DNA of 64,000 nt from Pseudomonadales bacterium (GTDB lineage Bacteria > Pseudomonadota > Gammaproteobacteria > Pseudomonadales > DC-out160). The notes below the pieces were generated by a model. It made no database searches and was not told where the DNA came from. It saw only the letters and a program-made list of their open reading frames with translations. Location: the NCBI GenBank assembly GCA_019090455.1, contig JAHRWA010000083.1:1-64000 (forward strand), given 5' to 3'. The translations under genes and the position numbers were made by a program. This document shows, in pieces, positions 18,625-26,475 of the stretch (its first letter is position 1; each line of letters starts with the position of its first letter).

Positions 18625-18951
18625 TTAAGCTTCTTCATTGATAATTTTACCCTGAAAATGGTTTCCACCGAGTGCAGATGGATCTTCTGAATTTCTGATA
18701 AAAGTCTTTATTCTATTCGACGTGTGCAAGTGTCTGGACCGCCGATCATTCCGGCGACGTTCTTTTGAAAACTTTGATTTACTAATGCGACGATCTAGGC
18801 GCCGACGTCGTTCGCCGTTGTATTGGGCGCCGCCATTTTTCTCGTCTGTAGTGATAATTTTGGCTGCAGACACATTTTGAATACCAGTTTGTGGTTTAGG
18901 GCGTTGGTTTTGCATTATTCTAGGTAGTTGGTCTGGAGTATAAATAAGCAC
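18625..18951 (-). CDS. Small arginine-rich protein of unknown function
   Basis: A 108-aa basic protein. The middle contains two arginine clusters of the form (E)RRRRxDRR and ERRRNDRRS (about 47-72), flanked by less ordered sequence. It starts with GTG and has a near-perfect Shine-Dalgarno, AGGAGG, 6 bases upstream, which is the main evidence that it is translated. Similar RRxxDRR-rich small proteins occur widely in gammaproteobacteria without known function; nucleic-acid binding is a guess. Confidence 0.65.
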   Translation of the reverse strand: MLIYTPDQLPRIMQNQRPKPQTGIQNVSAAKIITTDEKNGGAQYNGERRRRLDRRISKSKFSKERRRNDRRSRHLHTSNRIKTFIRNSEDPSALGGNHFQGKIINEEA

Positions 18952-19149
18952 AATCTACCTCCTGGTTAGTGATTGGTATATTTGCTTAGGCTAATACAAT
19001 AATTCCGATTAATAAGGAGCCAGGTATTGCTATCTTATATCGACAATTAAGCTCAAATCTTTAGCCATTTTCAGGATTTATGCTAGAGTCAGTCGCATTT
19101 CACTTAGCCTGATCTTTAGTCCCACTTTCTATACCTATGAGTCAAGTAT

Positions 19150-19449
19150 ATGAGTATTCAAGATACGATTAGTCAAAAGCTGACTGCAGCTTGTACCCCT
19201 AATTACATAGAGGTTGTTAACGAAAGTTACAAGCATAATGTGCCGGAAGGTGCTGAAAGCCATTTTAAGGTCGTCGTAGTTTCTGATGTGTTCGAAGGCA
19301 AACGCAAGGTGGCTCGCCATCAATTGGTTTATGGTTTGTTGAGCGAGGAGCTGGAAGGCCCTGTACACGCGTTAGCTATTTTTCCTTATGCTCCTGTTGA
19401 ATGGGCAAACCAAAAAGAGGCACCTCAAACTCCAGATTGTCTGGGATAG
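19150..19449 (+). CDS. bolA: BolA-family protein
   Basis: BolA/IbaG-like protein (99 aa). The conserved core is ESHFKVVVVSDVFEGKRKVARHQLVYGLL, with the invariant histidine and the RHQLV segment, then GPVHALAIFPYAPVEW. BolA proteins bind a 2Fe-2S cluster with monothiol glutaredoxins and can act as transcription factors in stress and morphology. The gene begins 8 bases before a thioesterase gene and is probably cotranscribed with it. Confidence 0.92.
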   Translation: MSIQDTISQKLTAACTPNYIEVVNESYKHNVPEGAESHFKVVVVSDVFEGKRKVARHQLVYGLLSEELEGPVHALAIFPYAPVEWANQKEAPQTPDCLG

Positions 19450-19456
19450 AATAGTC

Positions 19457-19879
19457 ATGGTTAAAGGGTGTAACGCTGTGGAAAGGAAAAAGGAAAGGTA
19501 TTCGAATGCATCCCAATTGCTGGGTATGAATATTACGTTTGCAGATAGAAAAGCAGGAATAATTGAAGCAACCTTTAATACCAAAGAATCGTTTCAAAAT
19601 ACGGTTGGGAATATACAAGGAGGAATTCTTGTGGCCATGTTAGATGATCTTATGGGTTATGCGCTGGGTATTACCTTACCTGATACGCAATTTGCGCCTA
19701 CAGCCAATATGAATATTTCGTTCTTGAGGCCAGTTTCATCAGGAAATGTGAGTGGCAAAGGGTTGATTTTAAAAAATATTGAATCTGTTTTTCATTTGTC
19801 TTCAAAGTTATATAATGCTGATGGAGAAATTGTCGCTTCTGCAACGGCAAGAGCGAAGCTGGGCGATAAAACACTTTAA
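19457..19879 (+). CDS. PaaI-family hotdog-fold thioesterase
   Basis: A 140-aa hotdog protein. The motif GNIQGGILVAMLDDLMGYA (about 51-69) matches the HGGxxxxxxDxxxG pattern of PaaI/4HBT thioesterases, with Gln in place of His; the catalytic acid is D63 or D64. It probably hydrolyses acyl-CoA thioesters. The ATG at 19457 is chosen because the longer frame would overlap bolA by more than 60 bases. It lies 7 bases after bolA. Confidence 0.8.
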   Translation: MVKGCNAVERKKERYSNASQLLGMNITFADRKAGIIEATFNTKESFQNTVGNIQGGILVAMLDDLMGYALGITLPDTQFAPTANMNISFLRPVSSGNVSGKGLILKNIESVFHLSSKLYNADGEIVASATARAKLGDKTL

Positions 19880-19994
19880 TATCTATTTGTTGTATTTTCT
19901 GTCATCAACTTGAATTAGCTGAATACTGTTTAACTGAAGCGTATTGAACTGATTAGTGTTTAATAAAAAATATTTTAATGAGGAGCGTTTTGTT

Positions 19995-20336
19995 GTGAAC
20001 CAATCTATTGAAAATGAAGAGCCGAGCCTTGTGCCGGCATATATGATTGTAAATTTAATTGTGACTGACGCGGATCGCTATCGAACTTATGAGAAAGGTT
20101 TTTTTCCATTACTAAAAAAATACGGTGGCGAGTTCATTACCTACGATGATTCACCTCTGACTCTAGAAGGAAATTCGTCACGGGAAGGTCGGATGATTAT
20201 TTTCAAATTTCCAACTGAACAACTCGCAAAAGATTGGTATGCCGATGCCGATTATCAAGCACTGTCAGAGCATCGACGTGCTGGTACTCGTATGGAATTT
20301 TTAACGTTAGTGCGTGGATTGCCGCCGCGAAAGTAA
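19995..20336 (+). CDS. DUF1330 family protein
   Basis: A 113-aa dimeric alpha-beta barrel (ferredoxin-like) domain. AYMIVNLIVTDADRYRTYEKGFFPLLKKYGG and the C-terminal EHRRAGTRMEFLTLVRGLP are typical of DUF1330; function unknown. GTG at 19995 is preferred because GAGGAG lies 9 bases upstream; a GTG at 19956 has no such site. It precedes folB by 44 bases. Confidence 0.8.
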   Translation: MNQSIENEEPSLVPAYMIVNLIVTDADRYRTYEKGFFPLLKKYGGEFITYDDSPLTLEGNSSREGRMIIFKFPTEQLAKDWYADADYQALSEHRRAGTRMEFLTLVRGLPPRK

Positions 20337-20380
20337 TTTGACTTGCGATGGTTTGAATTAGAATTGAAGGGATATCGTCA

Positions 20381-20737
20381 ATGGATGTTGTATATATAAA
20401 AGAATTAAAAATAGAAACGGTCATCGGTATTTTTGATTGGGAGCGCAAGATAAAGCAAACAGTTTGCTTGGATTTAGAATTGGCAAATGATAATAGCGTT
20501 GCAGCCGAAAATGATTCTATCAATGACACATTGGATTATAAATCGGTGGCCAAACGAATAATTGGTTTTGTAGAAGAAAGTAGCTTTCAGCTGGTAGAAA
20601 CCTTAGCGGAAGAAATTGCAAAAATAGTGTTGGAAGAATTTCATGTGCCATGGATGCGATTGAGACTCGGTAAGACGGGAGCCTTGAGAGGAGCTGTGGA
20701 CGTGGGTGTTATTATTGAAAGAGGTGAAAAAACATAA
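20381..20737 (+). CDS. folB: Dihydroneopterin aldolase
   Basis: FolB (118 aa) converts dihydroneopterin to 6-hydroxymethyl-dihydropterin and glycolaldehyde in folate synthesis. Seen: N-terminal IKELKIETVIGIFDWER, DTLDYKSVAKRI in the middle (conserved Tyr), and SFQLVETLAEEIA with the substrate-binding glutamate, then LGKTGALRGAVDVGV with the catalytic lysine region. It is the standard length. Its TAA stop is directly followed by the folK ATG. Confidence 0.95.
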   Translation: MDVVYIKELKIETVIGIFDWERKIKQTVCLDLELANDNSVAAENDSINDTLDYKSVAKRIIGFVEESSFQLVETLAEEIAKIVLEEFHVPWMRLRLGKTGALRGAVDVGVIIERGEKT

Positions 20738-21229
20738 ATGGCGCGGACTTATATCAGCGTGGGTAGTAATGTCGATGCTCGTAAAAATACCATTAATGTT
20801 ATTGCTGAATTAAAAGCGAGGTTTGGAGTGTTAACTTGCTCCAAAATATATGAAAGCAAAGCCGTTGGATTTGATGGGGATGATTTCCTAAATCTAGTGG
20901 TAGCCGCTGATACGGAACTATCAGTGGGGGAGCTAAGCCAACTCCTAAAATCCATTGAAGTGCAGTATGGTCGCAAAAAAGGTCAACCAAAGTTCAGTGC
21001 TAGAACTTTGGATCTTGATATTTTGACCTATGATGACTTGTGTGGAAATTATGATGGGGTGAAATTGCCGAGAGGTGAAATACTGAGTTATGCGTTTGTG
21101 CTTTTACCGTTAGTGGATGTAGCGGCGGAGGAGTTACATGTTGAAAAAAAGAAAAGCTATCGTACCCTGTGGGAAGAGTTCACAGGAGACAAACAAGGTT
21201 TGTGGCCCATAGATTTAGATGTTAACTGA
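20738..21229 (+). CDS. folK: 6-hydroxymethyl-dihydropterin pyrophosphokinase
   Basis: HPPK (163 aa) adds pyrophosphate from ATP to 6-hydroxymethyl-dihydropterin, the step after FolB. Seen: the N-terminal YISVGSNVDARKN motif, DDFLNLVVA, the GRKKGQPKFSARTLDLDIL signature with the two metal-binding aspartates, and LPRGEILSYAFVLLPLVDVA. It is translationally coupled to folB (no spacer). Its last 15 bases overlap the end of the convergent folM-like gene. Confidence 0.95.
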   Translation: MARTYISVGSNVDARKNTINVIAELKARFGVLTCSKIYESKAVGFDGDDFLNLVVAADTELSVGELSQLLKSIEVQYGRKKGQPKFSARTLDLDILTYDDLCGNYDGVKLPRGEILSYAFVLLPLVDVAAEELHVEKKKSYRTLWEEFTGDKQGLWPIDLDVN

Positions 21230-21949
21230 GCGGCCACCATCGATATTAATTATCTGACCTGTAATGTATTCGTTGGTATATAGGAAGCCGATAGTTTTGA
21301 TTATATCCTGAACTTGCCCTAATCGTTTTAAGCAGGTTTTGTCTAGTATGTCGTTTTGAAGGGCAGATGATTCAGGTTGTTCCGGCCATAGAATTGCACC
21401 GGGAGCAATGCCATTTACCCTGATGTTGGGCCCTAACTCTTTAGCCAGAGATCGGGTCATCATGGCTAAAGAGGATTTAGCCATGCAATAAATGGTGTGA
21501 TTGAGTAGAGGTCTTTCTCCGTATATGTCAATCATGTTGATGATGGAGCCAGATTGCTTCGTCAGTTCGGGTGTTAAAGCTTGGCTCAGAAAAAAAGGTG
21601 CTTTTGCATTGCTATTGAATAAGCTATCCCATTGTTTTTCGCTTGTTTTACCTATGATCGTCGGTCTGAAAGCTGATGCATTATTGATGAGTAAATCGAT
21701 TCGACCAAAACAAAGTACGGCTTCTTTTGCGAGTTTCAGCACATCTTCAATGTCATTTAAATCAGCTTGGATAGCGATGGCGCTATTGGGGCGAACTGAA
21801 TTGAATTGGTGAACTAAAGTCTGTGCCTCTTTCTGCGATTGATTGAAGTGAACTATGACATTGAAGTGGTTGGCATGGAGGTCCGAGGCAATTTCTGCTC
21901 CAATGCGTTTTGCCGCACCAGTAACGAGTGCAGTGTGTGGTTGACTCAT
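21215..21949 (-). CDS. folM: Pteridine reductase-like SDR (FolM type)
   Basis: An SDR of 244 aa in the pteridine reductase/FolM group, which reduces dihydromonapterin or dihydrofolate with NADPH. Seen: ALVTGAAKRIGAEIA (the TGAAKRIG form is typical of pteridine reductases), LINNASAFRPT, MIDIYGERPLLNHTIYCMAKSSL with the YxxxK pair, and RVNGIAPGAILWPE. ATG at 21949 is chosen; the longer frame would overlap the upstream gene. It faces folB-folK with a 15-base 3' overlap, supporting a pterin role. Confidence 0.85.
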   Translation of the reverse strand: MSQPHTALVTGAAKRIGAEIASDLHANHFNVIVHFNQSQKEAQTLVHQFNSVRPNSAIAIQADLNDIEDVLKLAKEAVLCFGRIDLLINNASAFRPTIIGKTSEKQWDSLFNSNAKAPFFLSQALTPELTKQSGSIINMIDIYGERPLLNHTIYCMAKSSLAMMTRSLAKELGPNIRVNGIAPGAILWPEQPESSALQNDILDKTCLKRLGQVQDIIKTIGFLYTNEYITGQIINIDGGRSVNI

Positions 21950-21962
21950 GAGCTGGATTTCC

Positions 21963-22688
21963 CTAGGAGTCAGAAGATAAATCAACTGGCTGTTTTAGTT
22001 TCTGTGCTTTTGCAATGGATTCATCGTCTCGTAATACCAATTCAACAATAAAGCCTTCGAAGGATTCTAGCTCCTCCTGATCCAGATTGCCGACAATTTT
22101 TCGGATCGCAGGTTGAACCACTTTCTCCAAAGTTGCAGCAGTCAGGTCTACGAGTTTGCGAGAAATCATGCCTAATTTGATGAGTCCCATGGGCACCTTT
22201 AAGAATAGCTCTAGCGATATCATAATGATCTGAAGTAGGGCGTCAGTGAGCTCCTCTTTAGCTGTCTGGGTTTCATTGTTATGAATATTGTTAAAGGCAC
22301 TGTTAATTAGTGCTTCAAGATCATTATCCAATTTGAATCCAATGAACTTTTTGCCTTGGTGGTCAATTTCCATTTTTTTATAATGTCCGACAAATGGAAT
22401 TAAGTCATCATTACTTAATTTCGAAATAACTTTGTCGACCATCACATATATCGTCTTTTGTGCGATCGCTCCCACTTGGATAATCACTTTTTTCACAAAA
22501 GGCTTCATGCTGACTTGCTCAGTCAAGTCTGTGACCAATAGCTGTAATACGCCGACTATCAGAATCTGAGATGCCTTGACCGTGTCTTTGGATTGTGAGG
22601 GAGCGTTGCCTTTTTGTAGTTTTGCTATTACTGCGTTGCTTAGTTCCAAATATTCGTTTTCTAATGGCAATCCAACATAGGTGGTCAT
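21963..22688 (-). CDS. Conserved-looking alpha-helical protein of unknown function
   Basis: A 241-aa protein I do not recognise. It has no signal peptide, but two amphipathic or hydrophobic segments are visible (SQILIVGVLQLLV at about 40-52 and the LQIIMISLELFLKVPMGLIKLGMI region at about 150-173) that could bind a membrane. The rest is acidic and helical. ATG at 22688 has GGAG 6 bases upstream, better than a GTG at 22742. The next gene, folM-like, begins 13 bases after its stop, so the two are probably cotranscribed. Confidence 0.65.
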   Translation of the reverse strand: MTTYVGLPLENEYLELSNAVIAKLQKGNAPSQSKDTVKASQILIVGVLQLLVTDLTEQVSMKPFVKKVIIQVGAIAQKTIYVMVDKVISKLSNDDLIPFVGHYKKMEIDHQGKKFIGFKLDNDLEALINSAFNNIHNNETQTAKEELTDALLQIIMISLELFLKVPMGLIKLGMISRKLVDLTAATLEKVVQPAIRKIVGNLDQEELESFEGFIVELVLRDDESIAKAQKLKQPVDLSSDS

Positions 22689-22888
22689 TTCAGCTCCAGA
22701 ACATAATAAAGTCGATATCTCGGGTGTGGGAAATTCTATCACCTTGGATGGTGAATGATAGATAGTTGACTTGATGGTCCGGTGAAATCCGTGGTCAAGT
22801 TAGGACATTAGTGCCTCTGCAAGTGAGATGTTGCAGAGGCAGCGAATGAGTTGGATAAGTCAATTGATATTAATAAAATAATACCAGG

Positions 22889-24943
22889 CTATTCGTTATA
22901 ACCTACGATAAGAGGGCCAAACGCGACAATCAATACAGCGGTCCCCATGATGACCAAGGGCAAAAGTAATCTCTCATGCTTATACCAGAAAGTATCTCCT
23001 TCCAGCGCTGCTAGGGCTGCTTCTTTCTCACCGACCACTTGCCGTACTAATAAATGATTGAGGGCAACAGGTGGGCTTAGGTAGCCGAGTTCAAGAGCGA
23101 CGAGGACTGTCATCCAAAAATGAAGAGGGTCTATGCCATTTCGATAGGCAATAGGCGCTAAACTTCCGCTAATCATGAATATTGCCGCCATCGCATCCAT
23201 CGTCATTCCAATGATGACAAGTAATCCTACGATGAATCCCATGGCTATCCAAACATTGGCAAAGGTCTGAGGAATATTGTCGAATATTCCTGAGCGTTGG
23301 ATGGCACCGCCTACGGCTAGGCCACAACAAACGACAATAAGAAGAGCGCCAATATGCACAACGGCATTGTCGACGGAATTGCTAATAGTGGTTTTGGTCG
23401 TAGCGCTGCGATCATCATTTTCAAAGGAATAGTTTTTGAGTCCTCGAGTTCTTTCGTAAAGAATAACGGCCATGAGAATTGTGGGAAGAATAATATAGGC
23501 TGTGAACTCATCTACGTAAGCTTCAAGGAATAGGGCGTAGGCCAATACGACCAATGTAATGACAGTTACGTAAGGGATGAGTTGCATAAATGCAACCTTT
23601 ATCGGCCCCCAGGCTTCGTTAGGGCTCGCCATTTTAAGTGATTCTTTTTTGGTGAGAAAAGCATAAAACAAGAAGCTGGCTAAGGTGAGTATAAAAATTT
23701 TAATGCCCCAGCCGTAGAGTTCGTCGGTAACCACATCTTTATTAAGTGCAGCAATAAGAACTATCAGTAAGCAGGGCTTTAGTACGACGCCAGAGCTACC
23801 CGTCATAGCCGTAGTGGCTAGCGCTAATTGACGCCTTGTTCCTACCCGGCGTAACTCTTCATATACCACTATGCCCAAGGCTAAAACGATAATGCCAGAT
23901 CCTCCAGTGTAAGCAGTAGGAATAGCCATAATAAGAATGGCGACAAAGGCGAGCATTTCAGGCGGCAATTTCCAAGGTTTAAAAATATTAAAAACAAGTT
24001 CCCCTAATCTTGTTTCCTTAAGGAGCATACCCACCCATATATACAGTGCAATACTGACGAATATGGAGGCAAACTCGAAAGCCATATTAAAATAGACGGA
24101 TGATGCTGCGAGGTTACCTTCTGACACCATAAAGTAAGTACCGGATCCGATCATCATAAACACATAGACTGGTATGCTAAGTATGGCGTGTGTAATGGAC
24201 CCTTCGTTTTTCAGAGTATTAGGCATTGTCATTATCTGATAAATATTAATAACACCTAATAAACAAAACCCAATAATCAGCAGATAGATAATTTCTTTAT
24301 TCGCGATGGGGACATTGGATGCATCGACGTTCTTGAGGTAAGTGACTGTCGATATTGCCAGGAAAATATGACAGATTAGTTGGCCAATGAGTGAAACACG
24401 GTGGTCCAATTTAGATTGGATCGCTCTAAAAGAGATGTGGTGTAGTCTCAAGGTGGTAATGGAGCCTCCCACAAAAATAAATAGAATTAAGATGACGCGC
24501 TGCATACTCAGTGAGAAGAAAACAAATTTAGCGACGGTGGTTTCTACTGCACGATAAACTCGAACGCCTGTTGTAACCTGAGCTTGATTTGTCGAAGCGA
24601 CGTCATGCTTGGACTGACATAGCTCATTTTGTGCAACGAGTGATTTTTGCGTGGCTTCACGGTCAAATGTCGTAGCAAATAAGTCATCCTCGTCGATGTT
24701 GCCGCTTTCAGCTTCCAAGACTTTCATTCTAGCGGCGATGTCGACATTAGGGTTGCAAGAGGGGGTCGGTATGTCTGTTCTTAATATGGTGTAGTTTGGC
24801 CATGTTTTTGCGCCAAACTTTAATAACTGGGAATGAAAACTCTCTGCGGTGGTGGCGAATATAACGAAGAGCAACAAGGTTAATATAATAAACGAAGGGA
24901 TTTTCGTGGCTTTATCTGCTATCGATATCGTTTCCTGCGTCAT
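22889..24943 (-). CDS. TRAP-type large permease (DctM family) with long N-terminal extension
   Basis: Inner-membrane transporter (684 aa, about 16-17 hydrophobic segments). The C-terminal two thirds match DctM: an AYTGGSGIIVLALG loop, TAMTGSSGVVLKP, MDAMAAIFMISGSLAPIA and LELGYLSPPVALNHLL, the last like the TPPVGLNLF signature. The first ~290 residues add a TM segment, a periplasmic loop of ~115 residues with two cysteines (C63, C109), then further helices, possibly a fused DctQ-like part. No solute-binding DctP gene is next to it. The substrate is unknown; TRAP systems usually carry organic acids. Confidence 0.8.
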   Translation of the reverse strand: MTQETISIADKATKIPSFIILTLLLFVIFATTAESFHSQLLKFGAKTWPNYTILRTDIPTPSCNPNVDIAARMKVLEAESGNIDEDDLFATTFDREATQKSLVAQNELCQSKHDVASTNQAQVTTGVRVYRAVETTVAKFVFFSLSMQRVILILFIFVGGSITTLRLHHISFRAIQSKLDHRVSLIGQLICHIFLAISTVTYLKNVDASNVPIANKEIIYLLIIGFCLLGVINIYQIMTMPNTLKNEGSITHAILSIPVYVFMMIGSGTYFMVSEGNLAASSVYFNMAFEFASIFVSIALYIWVGMLLKETRLGELVFNIFKPWKLPPEMLAFVAILIMAIPTAYTGGSGIIVLALGIVVYEELRRVGTRRQLALATTAMTGSSGVVLKPCLLIVLIAALNKDVVTDELYGWGIKIFILTLASFLFYAFLTKKESLKMASPNEAWGPIKVAFMQLIPYVTVITLVVLAYALFLEAYVDEFTAYIILPTILMAVILYERTRGLKNYSFENDDRSATTKTTISNSVDNAVVHIGALLIVVCCGLAVGGAIQRSGIFDNIPQTFANVWIAMGFIVGLLVIIGMTMDAMAAIFMISGSLAPIAYRNGIDPLHFWMTVLVALELGYLSPPVALNHLLVRQVVGEKEAALAALEGDTFWYKHERLLLPLVIMGTAVLIVAFGPLIVGYNE

Positions 24944-25126
24944 TTCAATACATCCTTGTTTTTGTTTTAAAATTTAATAGAAGGAGTAGAAGCACTGAGG
25001 AGTGAATAGAGCACGCTATCAAACAGGCAAGTTAAGATCAACTGGATAATGAGAATTTGCCTAATCGATTCTTAATTAATGGTATTATTGAGCGACTATA
25101 GTAATTTGAAAAGTCGAGTTTTGGTT

Positions 25127-25615
25127 ATGAGTATTTCCCGCGATAGTGTTGTGCAATTTCATTATGATCTAAAGGACGAGAAAGGTGAGTTGATCGAGTC
25201 CTCAAAAGAAGGAGAGCCGTCGGCCTATCTCCACGGGCATGGTAATGTTATTCCGGGACTGGAAAAAGCGATGCAGGGCAAAGAGGCGGGAGAGAGTTTT
25301 GTGGCAACTATTGAACCTGCAGACGCCTACGGACCCATTGAGGAAAATGCAATTCAGAGGTTGCCGATAAAGCATTTGCAAGGTTCCAAACAAAAAAAAT
25401 GGAAAGCGGGTATGATCGCTTGGGTTAAAACGGAACAGGGTGATCGTCAAGTTACGGTAGTGAAAGTGGGAAAGTTTTCTGCTGATGTTGATAGTAATCA
25501 TCCTTTTGCAGGTCGCACTCTTACCTTTGAAGTGGATGTGCTTGAAGTCCGGGATGCAACCTTTGAAGAAAAGAACCATGGCCACGCTCATGGAGTAGGT
25601 GGTCATCACCATTGA
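25127..25615 (+). CDS. slyD: FKBP-type peptidyl-prolyl isomerase, SlyD-like
   Basis: Peptidyl-prolyl cis-trans isomerase and chaperone of 162 aa. The FKBP core begins VVQFHYDLKDEKGELIESS, with AYLHGHGNVIPGLEKAMQGKEAGE and DAYGP; an insert-in-flap region follows, and HPFAGRTLTFEVDVLEV closes the domain. The tail HGHAHGVGGHHH can bind nickel or other metals, as in SlyD. ATG at 25127 fits the family length; an ATG at 25079 would add 16 residues and has no better Shine-Dalgarno. Confidence 0.92.
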   Translation: MSISRDSVVQFHYDLKDEKGELIESSKEGEPSAYLHGHGNVIPGLEKAMQGKEAGESFVATIEPADAYGPIEENAIQRLPIKHLQGSKQKKWKAGMIAWVKTEQGDRQVTVVKVGKFSADVDSNHPFAGRTLTFEVDVLEVRDATFEEKNHGHAHGVGGHHH

Positions 25616-25673
25616 TTCAGCAAACACTATAATGAGTAGAAATATAATCAGCTAGAGAGTCTGGAGATTTATA

Positions 25674-26309
25674 ATGAAACTATACGACTATCCTAAGGCG
25701 CCGAATCCAAGGCGAGTGAATATTTTTGTCGCTGAAAAAGGAATTGAAATTGAGCGGGTCATGGTTGACCTAGGTACAGGTGAGCAATTGAAGCCTGAAT
25801 ATCGTGAGAAAAACCCTGCTTGTGATGTTCCCATGTTAGCGCTAGATGATGGAACCTACATCAGCCAAATTCGCGGTATAGTGCATTGTCTCGAAGCTTT
25901 ATATCCGGACGTGCCATTGCTAGGGAAAACGCCTAGTGAAAAAGGTTTGATTGAAATGTGGGAGCATCTTGCATTTATGGATGGGTTGTTAGCAGTGGCT
26001 GAAGTTTTTAGAAATACCTCTAAGGGTTTTGTCGATCGAGCTGTAGTGGGTCCCTATGGATACCCTCAGTCACCGGAATTGGCAGAGCGGGGTCGTCTAC
26101 GGATCGCTAATTTTTATACAGCATTCGATAGTCGGTTAGCTGACAATGAGTATGTGGCGGGTGACGCCTATTCCATGGCAGATATTACCGCGTTCGTTGT
26201 TTGTGACTTTGCGAAATGGATTAAATCTTCAATACCAGAAGACTGTGCGAATTTGTTGGCTTGGTATGACAAAATCTCTCAACGACCGGCGGTGCTAGCG
26301 AATCCTTGA
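25674..26309 (+). CDS. Glutathione S-transferase family protein
   Basis: A GST of 211 aa. The thioredoxin-like N-domain starts MKLYDYPKAPNPRRVNIFVAEKGI, with the cis-proline motif VPMLALDDG and the glutathione-binding glutamate position replaced in SQIRGIVHCLE. The helical C-domain (about 85-205) has the N-capping segment YSMADITAFV. The substrate is unknown. It follows slyD by 58 bases. Confidence 0.88.
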   Translation: MKLYDYPKAPNPRRVNIFVAEKGIEIERVMVDLGTGEQLKPEYREKNPACDVPMLALDDGTYISQIRGIVHCLEALYPDVPLLGKTPSEKGLIEMWEHLAFMDGLLAVAEVFRNTSKGFVDRAVVGPYGYPQSPELAERGRLRIANFYTAFDSRLADNEYVAGDAYSMADITAFVVCDFAKWIKSSIPEDCANLLAWYDKISQRPAVLANP

Positions 26310-26323
26310 TTTCTCATTACAAA

Positions 26324-26362
26324 TCACTAGTCCCTAATCGCTAACCCTCAATCGCTAATTAC
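26324..26362. repeat. 14-bp degenerate tandem repeat, about 3 copies
   Basis: TCACTAGTCCCTAA, TCGCTAACCCTCAA and TCGCTAATTAC... lie just after the GST stop codon. Confidence 0.7.
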
Positions 26363-26379
26363 TATTTAAAGTGACGAAA

Positions 26380-26408
26380 AAAAACGGTGCTATCAAAGCA
26401 CCGTTTTT
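26380..26408. terminator. Bidirectional Rho-independent terminator
   Basis: A perfect 12-bp stem AAAAACGGTGCT/AGCACCGTTTTT with a 5-nt loop, A-rich before and T-rich after. It separates the convergent GST and thiolase genes. Confidence 0.9.
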
Positions 26409-26475
26409 ATAACTTGTTATCTAAATTGGGTGGTAAATTATCTATCTTGAGTGATAAAAAACACCACGAATTAAA

